Of a stretch of 64,000 nt of DNA, positions 63,332 to 64,000 are shown in pieces. A program made the translations under genes and the position numbers. The notes under the pieces were generated by a model that saw nothing but the letters and a program-made list of their open reading frames with translations, made no database searches and was not told where the DNA came from. Numbering within the stretch: the first letter of the stretch is position 1; each line of letters opens with the position of its first letter. This stretch comes from Scytonematopsis contorta HA4267-MV1 (GTDB lineage: Bacteria > Cyanobacteriota > Cyanobacteriia > Cyanobacteriales > Nostocaceae), in NCBI GenBank assembly GCA_019359035.1, contig JAHHIC010000109.1, positions 1-64,000 of the forward strand. The letters run 5' to 3'.

Positions 63332-64000
63332 CTAACTAGATACTCCGCTAGCATAAGCTTTCCCAACAAAATCCTGATTTTGAGGAGTCGAACTTACATA
63401 TAAAGTGCTGAATTGAGTGTCACGCTCTAAACTTGAACTGTCAATCGTTTGCATCGGCTGTACGCGCAACTTGGGTGTGTGTAACTTACCCAAGACAATA
63501 TTTAATACAAAAGCTGGATTACCAAGTAAATAACGTGCTGCTAAACGTTTAGGTTCGCGCAACAGACGGTATAACCACTCGCAACCAAGATTTGCGATTA
63601 AAGGAGGACAATCTGGTACAGTACCTGCGATTCTGTCAATAATTGCTCCACCAATCATAATGGCGTTGACTTGCAAGCGACCGCGATTCATATGAACCCA
63701 TTTTTCTTGGATTGGCATTCCCATACCAACTATAAGAATATTGGGCTTGAACTGGTTAATTTTCTCGATTACGGCTTGGTTTTGTCTACTATCCTCTTGA
63801 TTAAAGTATCCGTGGTGTCCTGCAAACTCGGCATTCGGGTATTCTTTTCTGAGGTTTGCCACTGCCGCTTCTAAAAGCTCAGGCTTGGCTCCTAATAAAA
63901 ATACCTTCAAACCTTCTTCGTTGCACTTGGAAAGCATTTCTGGCATCATCAATGTGTAGGATGCTCGGTAATCTAGAGGCAAATTTAGCCCCATATAGCT
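63332..64000 (-). CDS. WecG/TagA/CpsF family glycosyltransferase (partial, 5' end outside window)
   Basis: The visible part has at least 222 residues and no upstream stop before the window edge. It includes DYRASYTLMMPEMLSK, KVFLLGAKPELLEAAV (the family G.K motif), ILIVGMGMPIQEKWV and the Arg-rich GCEWLYRLLREPKRLAARYL typical of GT26 enzymes. These transfer ManNAcA or related sugars onto the undecaprenyl carrier. A poorly conserved Ser/Gln tail ends the protein. It belongs to the EPS cluster. Confidence 0.88.
   Translation of the reverse strand, partial: SYMGLNLPLDYRASYTLMMPEMLSKCNEEGLKVFLLGAKPELLEAAVANLRKEYPNAEFAGHHGYFNQEDSRQNQAVIEKINQFKPNILIVGMGMPIQEKWVHMNRGRLQVNAIMIGGAIIDRIAGTVPDCPPLIANLGCEWLYRLLREPKRLAARYLLGNPAFVLNIVLGKLHTPKLRVQPMQTIDSSSLERDTQFSTLYVSSTPQNQDFVGKAYASGVSS

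Overview
The window is chromosomal DNA of a cyanobacterium, probably filamentous and of the Nostocales type. The evidence is low-GC coding sequence, cyanobacterial families (DUF4168, diheme cytochrome c, a pentapeptide lumenal-type protein, MltA with a proline-rich leader, GAF histidine kinases with bilin-type Cys-His motifs, a PEP-CTERM protein, SecA without a zinc tail), heptanucleotide arrays of the GTCAACC/TTGACGG kind, and many dispersed palindromic repeats. I saw no tRNA, rRNA, CRISPR array or intact insertion sequence.

Layout. 1-4600: a 42-bp tandem repeat, a flavin disulfide reductase, a two-gene unit with a nuclease-like first protein, and a graveyard of gene remnants. 4618-17985: housekeeping and mixed genes, including a UvrD-type helicase with an internal DnaQ-like exonuclease, a diheme cytochrome c, secA, a small phosphatase, a cyanobacterial glycosyltransferase-like protein, a TrmH-family methyltransferase, a class A beta-lactamase-like protein and a transaldolase-family enzyme. 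18359-37671: signalling (three large histidine kinases and a LuxR-type regulator) mixed with mltA, a TIR-like protein, NADAR, a PEP-CTERM protein, a 2H phosphoesterase, holA and DUF4168. 37885-41153: a cobalamin riboswitch followed by cobG, cobH and cobI. 41494-46394: an orphan NrtA/CmpA-type lipoprotein, then a divergent cluster of a radical SAM/SPASM enzyme, a Cys-motif/methyltransferase fusion, and a KilA-N-like protein whose tail holds 13 His-Xaa-Asp motifs. 46582-54000: ubiB-like kinase, mannose-1-phosphate guanylyltransferase, an LCP protein, a pentapeptide protein and murJ. 54050-64000: a minus-strand Wzx/Wzy/Wzc-type exopolysaccharide cluster that runs off the right edge.

The best candidate for an undescribed system is 42841-46394. 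The KilA-N-like/Tat-like/HxD-repeat protein looks like an unusually large RiPP precursor. The divergent radical SAM enzyme could crosslink each His-Xaa-Asp, and the translationally coupled methyltransferase could add a further modification. A metal-binding exported repeat is the main alternative. A second theme is the recurrent placement of low-complexity arrays and G/C-rich elements as inverted pairs in intergenic DNA, with several simple repeats invading coding sequence.
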